Shown one piece after another: positions 1 through 5,799 of a stretch of DNA of 5,980 nt (the first letter of the stretch is position 1; every line of letters begins with the position of its first letter). The position numbers and the translations under genes were made by a program. Origin of the DNA: Pseudomonadota bacterium (GTDB lineage: Bacteria > Pseudomonadota > Gammaproteobacteria > Burkholderiales > Burkholderiaceae); contig JAJXUC010000193.1 in NCBI GenBank assembly GCA_021783435.1, positions 1-5,980 on the forward strand, given 5' to 3'. Below the pieces are notes generated by a model that searched no databases, had not been told where the DNA came from, and saw only the letters and a program-made list of their open reading frames with translations.

Positions 1-1
1 G

Positions 2-421
2 CCGCAACCCAGCATCGGCGGCGTGGCGGCTAGCGACGACTGCGGGTTCCTGCGGTACCAAGCCGGGGATTCGGTCCATGTGCAGTATCGGGCGGCGCAT
101 CCCAACAATCACGCGGTCTTTGGTTTCGCCATCAAGCGCGGATCGAATGGCCTGGCGCTCGCCACCACGTTGGCGCCTTATGTCGAAGTGGCGGCGGCAA
201 GCGCCTCCACGGCGTCCGCGCCCTACAACAAATCGGCCGGGTTCTACCAGCGCGACTTCGCGCCGGCTGACCTGGTGGGGACCTGCGTCAACGCCGCGTT
301 TGCCGCCAGCCTGGGCGTGCATGCCAAGGCGACCAATGGGGATCAGCGCCTGGGCGGCATGGATACCTGGAAGTGGATCGCCTTCGCGCTGGCCGAGCAG
401 GAGGGCAATGGCACGCCGTAA
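2..421 (+). CDS. C-terminal part of a protein of unknown function (5' end outside window)
   Basis: The reading frame is open to the left edge and ends at TAA (419-421), giving 139 visible residues. A GTG at 23 is possible, but no ribosome binding site precedes it and the frame continues upstream, so I read this as the end of a longer protein. The fragment alternates hydrophobic and polar residues like a beta-sandwich: an AGDSVHVQY strand followed by HAVFGFAIKRG, an Ala/Ser-rich stretch, then a helical or mixed end containing ATNGDQRLGG and WIAFALA. Two cysteines, in DDCGF near the start and VGTCVN further on, could form a disulphide, which would suit an exported domain. That is inference. I do not recognise the family and assign no function. 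It lies 127 nt upstream of the prodomain-like gene on the same strand, so it may belong to the same operon or cassette. Confidence 0.7.
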   Translation, partial: PQPSIGGVAASDDCGFLRYQAGDSVHVQYRAAHPNNHAVFGFAIKRGSNGLALATTLAPYVEVAAASASTASAPYNKSAGFYQRDFAPADLVGTCVNAAFAASLGVHAKATNGDQRLGGMDTWKWIAFALAEQEGNGTP

Positions 422-548
422 CGCCGCGCCGTGGCCCGAGTCCGCATGCCCGGATTCGGTCGACCGCGCGGACCCTGTGTTTGTCCGACGATCCTTTTTC
501 CGGCACGCCCACGGACACGGTCGCGCCACCACCGAGACACCCGAGTCC
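422..548 (+). other. Intergenic stretch between the partial gene and the prodomain-like gene
   Basis: This 127-nt stretch shows no credible reading frame or strong promoter. It contains a weak 5-bp hairpin (CGGAC 469-473 with GTCCG 483-487) followed eight bases later by five T residues (495-499). That could be a poor intrinsic terminator for the upstream gene, but the stem is too short to rely on. A 10-bp palindrome around a GTCGAC core lies at 457-466. Only a weak purine patch (GAG at 543-545) precedes the next ATG. Confidence 0.3.
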
Positions 549-827
549 ATGCAATTCACCATCCAGCTTACGCACGGCGCGACGCAAGCCATGCTGCGGA
601 ATCAGGATGCCACGCCGGACGCCGACGTCCAGAGCCTGAAGCGTCTTGTGCATGAGGCCGGGCTTGTCCTTCGGCCGATGCACCCCGGCGTGGCCGACCC
701 CGAACTGCAGGCGTATTTCATCGCGGACGCGCCCGAAACCGTCGACACCCGGGTCGCGGTCGAGCGCATCCGCGCCTGCCCCGCTGTCCAAGCGGCCTAT
801 GTGAAGCCGCCGGATGCCCTTCCCTGA
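549..827 (+). CDS. Free-standing subtilase prodomain-like protein (candidate I9-type inhibitor or chaperone), 92 aa
   Basis: This 92-residue protein closely resembles the N-terminal region (about residues 25-131) of the S8 peptidase encoded just downstream. Shared blocks are ADV-x2-L-x2-L (residues 25-33 here, 50-58 there), L-x-L-x-P (39-43 and 64-68), a predicted strand with a YF/YY pair (56-57 and 98-99), and AAYVKPP (82-88 and 123-129). The last block is encoded by an identical 17-nt run at 795-811 and 1242-1258. AAYVKPP sits where subtilisin prodomains (inhibitor family I9) have their last strand, AYVEED-like, just before the segment that enters the protease active site. Stand-alone I9 proteins are known as protease inhibitors (yeast Pbi2, Pleurotus POIA1). 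No signal peptide or membrane segment is visible. The ATG at 549 is chosen because similarity starts there. Codons further upstream in frame (from 78) read as Arg/Pro/Ser-rich noise over the previous gene. The ribosome binding site is weak. Inhibitor or folding helper is inferred; homology to the neighbour's prodomain is seen. Confidence 0.8.
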   Translation: MQFTIQLTHGATQAMLRNQDATPDADVQSLKRLVHEAGLVLRPMHPGVADPELQAYFIADAPETVDTRVAVERIRACPAVQAAYVKPPDALP

Positions 828-872
828 AGACCACCACCACGTTCACTGTCCCACCCGTTCGAGGAGCCCATC

Positions 873-2687
873 ATGGCCAAATCTTCCAAAACCCCGTCCA
901 ACGGTGATCGTGCGCCGCATGCGCTCGATGCCGGATACCGCCGCGAGCTGATCGTCGTGGCCAAGCCTGATTACGACCTGCGCGCCACCGGGCGGGCAGC
1001 CATGACGTCCGCGGCCGGCGCGGACGTGCGCGCGCTGAACAAACTGCTCGACAGCGAAGACCTCACGCTCGAACCGCTGTTCGGCGACAGCGAGGACAGG
1101 CTGCGGGCGCAAACCAGCGCGATGGCCGCCGAAACCGGCGCCGACGTGCCCGACCTCGCCGTGTACTACCGTGTCGACGTGCCCGAGGCGCGCATGGAGG
1201 CGCTGGCCGAGCGCCTGTGCAAGCTCGACGGCATCGAGGCCGCCTATGTGAAGCCGCCCGCCGTGCCCGCCGATTTCGACTTCCAGCTCAACGCCATGCC
1301 GGCCGCGGGCGTCGAGCCGCCGGCGGTGACGCCGGATTTCACGTCGCGCCAGATCTATCTGAACCCCGCGCCGGCAGGCATCGACGCGCAGTACGCCTGG
1401 ACCCAGCCTGGCGGGCGCGGCGCCGGCGTCAACATCATCGACATCGAGTGGGGCTGGCGCTTCAACCACGAGGATCTGCGGCAGAACCAGAGCGGCGTGG
1501 TCTCGGGAACCAGTTCGTCGGACGACAACCACGGCACCGCGGTGCTCGGCGAGTTCAGCGGCGACCGCAACGGCTTCGGCATCACCGGCATCAGCCCGGA
1601 CGCCCAGGTCAGCGCGGTGTCGCTGGTGAGCAATTCCACGGCGCAGGCCATCCGCATCGCCGCCGACCGGCTGCGCCCGGGCGACATCATGCTGCTCGAG
1701 GTGCATCGCGCCGGTCCGCGCGCGGCGTCGGGCTCGGGGCAGTTCGGCTACATCGCCATCGAGTGGTGGCCGGACGACTACGCCGCCATCCGCTATGCCG
1801 TCAGCAAGGGCGTCATCGTGGTGGAGGCCGCCGGCAACGGCGGGCAGAACCTGAGCGACCCGGTGTACGACGCCCGCCCGGCCGGCTTTCCGGCCAGTTG
1901 GCGCAACCCGTTCAACACCGCCAACCCCAGTTCCGGCGCGGTGGTCGCAGGCGCCGGCTTGCCGCCCGCGGGAACCCATGGCCGCAACGCCCAGCCCGGC
2001 TGGGGCGATGTCTACGCCGACCGTGGCCGCTGCTTCTTTTCCAACTATGGCGCGCGGGTGGATGCGCAGGGCTGGGGCTGGGAAGTCACCAGCACCGGCT
2101 ACGGCGACTTGCAGGGCGGTGCCAACCGCGACCTCTGGTACACCGACCAGTTCAGCGGCACGTCCAGCGCGTCGCCCATCGTCGTCGGCGCCCTGGCTTC
2201 GGTGCAGGGCGTGCTGCGTGCGCGTGGGCGCATTCCGCTGACGCCGGCCCGCGCCATCGATCTGCTGCGCACCACCGGTTCGCCGCAGCAGGACGGGCCG
2301 GCTTTCACTTTTCTGCCGAACATGACGGGTTCCGGCTACCCGCAGAACCACCCGGCGCGTCCCCGTACCCAACGCATCGGCAACCGTCCCAACCTGCGCC
2401 AGCTCATCGTCAGCGCGCTGCAGACGCGGGAATGGATCGGCGTGCAGTTCACCGGCACGGTCGCTGCCGGGCAAACCCAGCGCTGGTTCACCTACCGCTG
2501 GCCCGCGCACTGGCATGTGGTGTGGACCGTGGTGCCCACCAGCACGCGCCCCGGCGCGCCGCAGATCGAGTGGAAGGTGCAGGTGGAGCGCGCCTCGGAC
2601 GCCTACATCACCTACTGGATCAGCATCACGAACCTGAATCCCGATCCGGTGAACATCGAAGCGCGCTACGCCGTGCTCGGCTGGTAA
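873..2687 (+). CDS. S8 family (subtilisin-like) serine peptidase with N-terminal prodomain, 604 aa
   Basis: A serine endopeptidase of the subtilase family. Order: residues 1-24 are a polar N-terminus; about 25-131 form an I9-like prodomain ending in AAYVKPP (123-129); about 132-160 is a Pro-rich linker; about 165-470 is the catalytic domain; about 515-604 is a Trp-rich, beta-strand-like C-terminal domain. The catalytic set is complete: Asp190 in IIDIEWGW, His220 in NHGTAVLGEFSG, oxyanion Asn322 in AAGNGG and Ser431 in GTSSASP. The usual DTG around the Asp is replaced by DIE, and an EWWPDDYAAIRYA segment (297-309) precedes the Asn motif; from memory this suits an uncharacterised S8 subgroup. 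The ATG at 873 has GAGGAG at 861-866, six bases away. There is no signal peptide, lipobox or obvious membrane segment, so the protein is either cytoplasmic or leaves by a route not visible here. It sits 45 nt after the prodomain-like gene and 69 nt before the 71-aa gene, all on the same strand. The natural substrate is unknown. Confidence 0.93.
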   Translation: MAKSSKTPSNGDRAPHALDAGYRRELIVVAKPDYDLRATGRAAMTSAAGADVRALNKLLDSEDLTLEPLFGDSEDRLRAQTSAMAAETGADVPDLAVYYRVDVPEARMEALAERLCKLDGIEAAYVKPPAVPADFDFQLNAMPAAGVEPPAVTPDFTSRQIYLNPAPAGIDAQYAWTQPGGRGAGVNIIDIEWGWRFNHEDLRQNQSGVVSGTSSSDDNHGTAVLGEFSGDRNGFGITGISPDAQVSAVSLVSNSTAQAIRIAADRLRPGDIMLLEVHRAGPRAASGSGQFGYIAIEWWPDDYAAIRYAVSKGVIVVEAAGNGGQNLSDPVYDARPAGFPASWRNPFNTANPSSGAVVAGAGLPPAGTHGRNAQPGWGDVYADRGRCFFSNYGARVDAQGWGWEVTSTGYGDLQGGANRDLWYTDQFSGTSSASPIVVGALASVQGVLRARGRIPLTPARAIDLLRTTGSPQQDGPAFTFLPNMTGSGYPQNHPARPRTQRIGNRPNLRQLIVSALQTREWIGVQFTGTVAAGQTQRWFTYRWPAHWHVVWTVVPTSTRPGAPQIEWKVQVERASDAYITYWISITNLNPDPVNIEARYAVLGW

Positions 2688-2690
2688 ACC

Positions 2691-2723
2691 CGTGGCCGGG
2701 GCCGTTCGCGGTTCCCGGCCACG
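2691..2723 (+). repeat. 10-bp perfect hairpin between the peptidase and the 71-aa gene
   Basis: CGTGGCCGGG (2691-2700) and CCCGGCCACG (2714-2723) are perfect reverse complements around a 13-nt loop, starting three bases after the peptidase stop codon. No T run follows, so it is not a classical intrinsic terminator. It could stabilise the 3' end of the upstream message, mark a processing site, or lower read-through into the small gene. A second, weaker dyad (ATCCA 2731-2735, TGGAT 2740-2744) lies directly before the next ribosome binding site. Confidence 0.6.
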
Positions 2724-2744
2724 CATGTCGATCCAAATCTGGAT

Positions 2745-2750
2745 GGAGAA
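2745..2750 (+). promoter_or_regulatory. Ribosome binding site of the 71-aa gene
   Basis: GGAGAA lies six bases before the ATG at 2757. It is the main evidence that this short frame is translated, and it fixes the start. It directly abuts the right arm of a 5-bp dyad (2731-2744), so its accessibility could be affected by local folding. Confidence 0.7.
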
Positions 2751-2756
2751 AGCATC

Positions 2757-2972
2757 ATGCGCATCATCATCGAAACGGACAGATCCGATTCCTTCACCGT
2801 GGCGTCGCCGGCGGCCACGGTGACGGCCACCGGGCTCGACGGCGGGCCGCCGCCCGCGAGCCTGTTGCAGACGGGCGGCGGCACTCTGGCCGCGAAGCAG
2901 CCGGGCATCGACGCCGGCCCGGTGCAAGACTGGTTGCTGCAGGCCATCGAGGGCAACGGATCCTCGGCCTGA
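2757..2972 (+). CDS. Small Gly/Pro/Ala-rich protein of unknown function, 71 aa
   Basis: Not recognised. The protein opens with a short strand-like MRIIIETD, continues with a Ser/Thr/Ala/Val-rich stretch (10-26), then a flexible GGPPPAS (29-35), LLQTGGG (36-42), and ends in a region containing DAGPVQDWLLQAI (52-64) that could form a short amphipathic helix, followed by a polar tail. There is no signal peptide, transmembrane segment or cysteine. A Shine-Dalgarno sequence (2745-2750) and placement right behind the S8 peptidase on the same strand support a real gene. The TGA overlaps the left arm of a large inverted repeat. Low complexity and small size would suit a peptidase partner, a structural or tail-like protein, or a peptide substrate cut after the Gly run. 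None of these is shown by the sequence. Confidence 0.65.
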   Translation: MRIIIETDRSDSFTVASPAATVTATGLDGGPPPASLLQTGGGTLAAKQPGIDAGPVQDWLLQAIEGNGSSA

Positions 2973-3016
2973 GCTCGGCGGCACGCGCGCGCCAAGGGGG
3001 GCGTGCCGCCGAGCTC
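2971..3016. terminator. 16-bp perfect inverted repeat between convergent genes (candidate bidirectional terminator)
   Basis: The 16 bases at 2971-2986 are the exact reverse complement of 3001-3016, each arm having a GAGCTC outer end, around a 14-nt loop. The left arm begins inside the TGA of the 71-aa gene, and the right arm ends 19 nt beyond the ubiD stop codon. Position between two convergent genes argues for transcription termination in both directions. Neither side has a T run, so it would be an atypical GC-rich terminator or a message-end stabiliser. Confidence 0.6.
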
Positions 3017-3035
3017 GGGGGTGCTCGCCCGGGTT

Positions 3036-4589
3036 TCAGCCGCAGGCGGCCCCCGCCTCGACCGGCCACAGCCGATCCACCAGTTCCCGCGCACGCGCGG
3101 CGACCTGTGCGTCCGGCACGATGACCCGGCCCCATTCGCGCCGGGTCTCGCCGGGCCATTTGTGCGTGGCGTCCAGGCCCATCTTGCCGCCCAAGCCGCT
3201 CTCGGGCGAGGCGAAGTCGAGGTAGTCGATGGGCGTGTGGTCGATCAGCGTGGTGTCGCGTACCGGGTCCATGCGGGTGGTGACGGCCCAGATCACGTCG
3301 CGCCAGTTGCGGATGTCCACGTCGTCGTCGGTCACGATGATGAATTTGGTGTACATGAACTGGCGCAGGAAACTCCACACCCCGAACATCACCCGCTTGG
3401 CATGCCCGGCGTACTGCTTGCGCATCGCCACCACCGCCAGCCGGTAGGAGCAGCCCTCGGGCGGCAGGTAGAAGTCGGTGATTTCCGGGAACTGCTGCTG
3501 CAGCAGCGGCACGAACACCTCGTTCAAGGCCACGCCCAGCACGGCCGGTTCATCCGGCGGCTTGCCGGTGTAGGTGGAGTGGTAAATAGGGTTGTCTCGC
3601 ATGGTGATGCGCTGCACCTCGAACACCGGGAACCAGTCCTGTTCGTTGTAGTAGCCGGTGTGGTCGCCGAACGGGCCTTCCAGCGCGTGCAGATAGCCGC
3701 CGCGCTCGGCGAGCTTCACTCCCGTTTCGCTCTCGCCGGCGAAGCCGGGTTCGGCCGGAGGAATGTGCCCCTCGAGCACGATTTCGGCGTGCGCCGGCAC
3801 CTGCAGCTCCAGCCCGAGGCAGCGCGCCAGCTCGGTGCGCCCGCCGCGCAACAAACCGGCGAACTGGTATTCGCTCAGTGAATCCGGCACCGGGGTCACC
3901 GCCCCCAGGATGGTGGCCGGGTCGGCCCCCAGCGCCACGGCGATGGGGAAGGGCTGGCCGGGGTGGGCCGCGGCATGGTCGCGAAAATCCAGCGCGCCGC
4001 CACGGTGGGCCAGCCAGCGCATGATGAGTTGCCTGCGGCCAATGCGCTGCTGGCGGTAGATGCCCAGATTCTGCCGCGGCTTGCGCGGTCCGCGCGTGAC
4101 CACCAGGCCCCAGGTCAGCAGCGGGGCGGCGTCGCCGGGCCAGCAGGTCTGCAGCGGCAGCTGGTTCAAGTCGAGTTCCGCGCCTTCCAGCACCTGCTGC
4201 TGGCAGGGCGGCTTGCGGATTTCGGCCGGGCGCATGTCCCATACCGCGCGCACGAGCTGCAGCAGGTCGCCGGTGTCTTTCAGGCCGCGCGGCGGCTCGG
4301 GCTGCTTCAGCCGCGCCAGGACTTCGCCGATGCGGCGCAGCTCGGCCACGTCCTCAACCCCCATGCCCATTGCCACGCGGCGCGGCGTGCCGAACAGATT
4401 GCCCAGCACCGGCATGGCATAGCCCGCGGGCCGGCGAAACAGCAGCGCCGGCCCGGCGCGCCGCAGCATGGCGTCGCACACGGCGGTCATCTCCAACTGC
4501 GGCGAGACGGGCTCATCCACCTCCAGCAACTGGCGCTGGGTTTGCAAGACACCCAGGAAATCCCTGAGATCGCGGTATTTCATAGACAT
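3036..4589 (-). CDS. ubiD: UbiD, 4-hydroxy-3-polyprenylbenzoate decarboxylase, 517 aa
   Basis: UbiD removes the carboxyl group from 4-hydroxy-3-polyprenylbenzoate in ubiquinone synthesis, using prenylated FMN (made by UbiX) and a divalent metal. The protein follows the family throughout: [10 protein letters not shown] at the start, QNLGIYRQQ (173-181), [11 protein letters not shown] (191-201), [11 protein letters not shown] (239-249), [13 protein letters not shown] (304-316), [18 protein letters not shown] (344-361), [12 protein letters not shown] (376-387), [15 protein letters not shown] (421-435) and [14 protein letters not shown] (469-482). From memory of E. coli UbiD, Asn174 and Glu240 correspond to metal ligands, IYR and RWL contact the cofactor, and Asp309 is the proposed acid residue. 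About 20 extra residues (roughly 280-303) precede the EGPFGDH motif compared with the 497-aa E. coli protein. The start at 4589 (MSMKYRDL) is preferred; 4583 is a close alternative. Longer in-frame extension upstream, to 4751, runs through AT-rich promoter DNA and does not resemble UbiD. No strong ribosome binding site is visible. The gene appears to be transcribed alone. Confidence 0.96.
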   Translation of the reverse strand: MSMKYRDLRDFLGVLQTQRQLLEVDEPVSPQLEMTAVCDAMLRRAGPALLFRRPAGYAMPVLGNLFGTPRRVAMGMGVEDVAELRRIGEVLARLKQPEPPRGLKDTGDLLQLVRAVWDMRPAEIRKPPCQQQVLEGAELDLNQLPLQTCWPGDAAPLLTWGLVVTRGPRKPRQNLGIYRQQRIGRRQLIMRWLAHRGGALDFRDHAAAHPGQPFPIAVALGADPATILGAVTPVPDSLSEYQFAGLLRGGRTELARCLGLELQVPAHAEIVLEGHIPPAEPGFAGESETGVKLAERGGYLHALEGPFGDHTGYYNEQDWFPVFEVQRITMRDNPIYHSTYTGKPPDEPAVLGVALNEVFVPLLQQQFPEITDFYLPPEGCSYRLAVVAMRKQYAGHAKRVMFGVWSFLRQFMYTKFIIVTDDDVDIRNWRDVIWAVTTRMDPVRDTTLIDHTPIDYLDFASPESGLGGKMGLDATHKWPGETRREWGRVIVPDAQVAARARELVDRLWPVEAGAACG

Positions 4590-4618
4590 TAAAGTTTTGT
4601 TTTTGTAGTTCTTATAGA

Positions 4619-4646
4619 TTGACAGGATATAAGGAGACTTTAAAAT
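4619..4646 (+). promoter_or_regulatory. Strong sigma-70-type promoter for the lytic transglycosylase gene
   Basis: A perfect TTGACA (4619-4624) is followed after 16 nt by TAAAAT (4641-4646, five of six bases). This is inside an AT-rich island in otherwise GC-rich DNA. Transcription would start near 4653 and give an untranslated leader of about 215 nt before the ATG at 4870. CTTATA (4611-4616) and TATAAG (4628-4633) form a dyad around the -35 hexamer that could be a regulator site, though AT-rich chance is equally likely. Confidence 0.65.
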
Positions 4647-4665
4647 CCGGTCTGCTTGAGCACAA
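4637..4665 (-). promoter_or_regulatory. Candidate sigma-70 promoter for ubiD
   Basis: On the minus strand TTGTGC (4665-4660) and TAAAGT (4642-4637) are separated by 17 nt. They match the -35 and -10 consensus at four of six bases each. The predicted start near 4630 gives a leader of about 40 nt. The element overlaps the -10 region of the plus-strand promoter. It is plausible by position, but the match is modest. Confidence 0.4.
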
Positions 4666-4858
4666 TAGACCGTCAGCACCGTGCGGCGTGCCAACAAAAC
4701 GTCCCGAAACAGCCCCCGGCATGAGACAAGCCGGCAACGATGCAACAGCATCTTAGGCGCGAGGCTCCATCAGGAACCCATTTCGGATCTGTGCCCGGCA
4801 TCTGTGCCGTTCTCGCCGCACCGACCGTGCGGCATGCAGCGCAGGCGCCATTTGACAC

Positions 4859-4864
4859 AGGAGA
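4859..4864 (+). promoter_or_regulatory. Ribosome binding site fixing the transglycosylase start
   Basis: AGGAGA lies five bases before the ATG at 4870. It decides against the longer in-frame opening from a GTG at 4681, which has no ribosome binding site and would add a basic, low-similarity stretch of 63 residues before the membrane segment. Confidence 0.85.
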
Positions 4865-4869
4865 ACAAG

Positions 4870-5733
4870 ATGTCGAATCCGTCACAGGCCCAAGCCCAAC
4901 CCCTGAGTTGGCGCTCTCTCGGAGCCGAAGTTCTGGAGTGGACCCACCACACGCTCATGATGGTGGGTTTTTTCGTCGTGGCCACGGGTGCCTTTCTCTA
5001 TTTGCACCCTCAAACCGTGCTGTCGCTGGAGAAAAGCGTCAGCCAGTGGGTGGTGGCGCGCAAGGCTGCCGTCGAGGAGTTGCAGGCCATGGGCCAGCAA
5101 GCCGAGGACGACGCTGCCGGGCCCGAACTGGTGGGAGCCGCCGCCACCGGACCTCAGCTCGACCGCGCCCAGCTGGCGGTCGCCAACTGGCTGTCGCGCC
5201 GTTACAGCATCGCCCCGCTGGCGATGCAGGAACTGGTCAGCAGCGCCTGGCAGGTGGGCAAGCAGGAGCACCTCGATCCCACCTTGATCCTCGCCGTCAT
5301 GGCGGTCGAGTCCTCCTTCAATCCTTTCGCGCAAAGCAGCGTGGGCGCCACAGGCCTGATGCAGGTGATGCCGACGGTGCACCGGGACAAGTTCGCCCCC
5401 TATGGCGGGGCGCGCGCCAGCATCGACCCGATGGCCAACGTCAAGGTCGGCGCGCTGGTGCTGAAAAACGCCATTGCGCGCGGCGGATCGCTGGAGGCCG
5501 GGCTGCGGCTTTATGTCGGCGCCACATCGGCGGCAACCGAGGGCGGCTACGCTGCCAAGGTGATGGCTGAGCAGGCGCGGCTGGCCCGTGTCGTCGCCCA
5601 GAGCGGGGGCGCCTCGAAAACGCCCTTGACCGCCGCGGCGCAGCCAGCCGCTCCCGCGCTCCCGGCGCCCAAGGCCGAGCAGACCGCCAGCAGCCAGTCC
5701 ACGACCGGCAGCGCCGCGCCCCGCAAGACCTGA
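4870..5733 (+). CDS. Membrane-anchored lytic transglycosylase, SLT domain, 287 aa
   Basis: Lytic transglycosylases cleave the glycan strand between N-acetylmuramic acid and N-acetylglucosamine, forming 1,6-anhydro ends. Here an N-terminal hydrophobic segment (about 28-46, TLMMVGFFVVATGAFLYL) acts as an uncleaved anchor. A linker that is partly acidic and helical follows (about 50-105), then the SLT domain (about 125-235) and a Pro/Ala/Ser/Thr-rich tail (about 250-287). The catalytic glutamate is Glu147 in AVESSFNP, followed by the family's GLMQVMP (162-168), a DPMANVKVG block (186-194) and LYVGA (214-218), which stands where many relatives have YNAG. The catalytic domain would face the periplasm. 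The gene has its own promoter in the divergent region with ubiD and seems monocistronic. No secretion, conjugation or pilus genes are visible nearby, so a housekeeping role in wall remodelling is the default inference. I do not assign a specific Mlt name. Confidence 0.92.
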   Translation: MSNPSQAQAQPLSWRSLGAEVLEWTHHTLMMVGFFVVATGAFLYLHPQTVLSLEKSVSQWVVARKAAVEELQAMGQQAEDDAAGPELVGAAATGPQLDRAQLAVANWLSRRYSIAPLAMQELVSSAWQVGKQEHLDPTLILAVMAVESSFNPFAQSSVGATGLMQVMPTVHRDKFAPYGGARASIDPMANVKVGALVLKNAIARGGSLEAGLRLYVGATSAATEGGYAAKVMAEQARLARVVAQSGGASKTPLTAAAQPAAPALPAPKAEQTASSQSTTGSAAPRKT

Positions 5734-5750
5734 TCCAAACGTGCGCGGCA

Positions 5751-5799
5751 TCCCGGCAGGCATGGCCGGGAATCATCTGCGCGCCGCTGCGCGGCGTGC
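5751..5799 (+). terminator. Two tandem GC-rich hairpins after the transglycosylase gene
   Basis: TCCCGGC (5751-5757) pairs with GCCGGGA (5765-5771) over a 7-nt loop. A second stem, 5779-5787 with 5791-5799 (nine pairs, one G-T), follows over a 3-nt loop. They begin 17 nt after the stop codon. Four T residues come only at 5812-5815, so this is a possible but imperfect terminator. Confidence 0.35.

Noticed and set aside
469..499. Intrinsic terminator after the first gene
   Set aside because: The stem is only 5 bp and the T run is eight bases away from it. Too weak to list as a terminator.
78..548. Longer N-terminus for the 92-aa prodomain-like protein starting at 78
   Set aside because: It overlaps the coding region of 2-421 out of frame and reads as Arg/Pro/Ser-rich noise. 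Similarity to the peptidase prodomain begins at the ATG at 549.
843..2984. Long open frame (713 codons) on the minus strand opposite the peptidase
   Set aside because: Its translation is Arg/Gly/Ala/Val/His-rich without domain motifs, and it lies antisense to a gene with a complete catalytic set. It is a typical shadow of G/C-biased codons.
1217..3124. Long plus-strand open frame (635 codons) overlapping the peptidase and the end of ubiD
   Set aside because: The translation is Arg/Ala/His-rich low-complexity, it is out of frame with the peptidase, and it runs through the 71-aa gene and the inverted repeat.
4590..4751. Longer N-terminus for UbiD starting at 4751
   Set aside because: The extra 54 residues come from promoter DNA and include a Lys/Tyr/Asn-rich stretch from the AT-rich island. 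UbiD proteins normally begin near [10 protein letters not shown].
4882..5763. Minus-strand open frame (293 codons) opposite the transglycosylase
   Set aside because: The SLT motifs and ribosome binding site are on the plus strand. The antisense translation is Gly/Arg/His-rich and has no recognisable domain.
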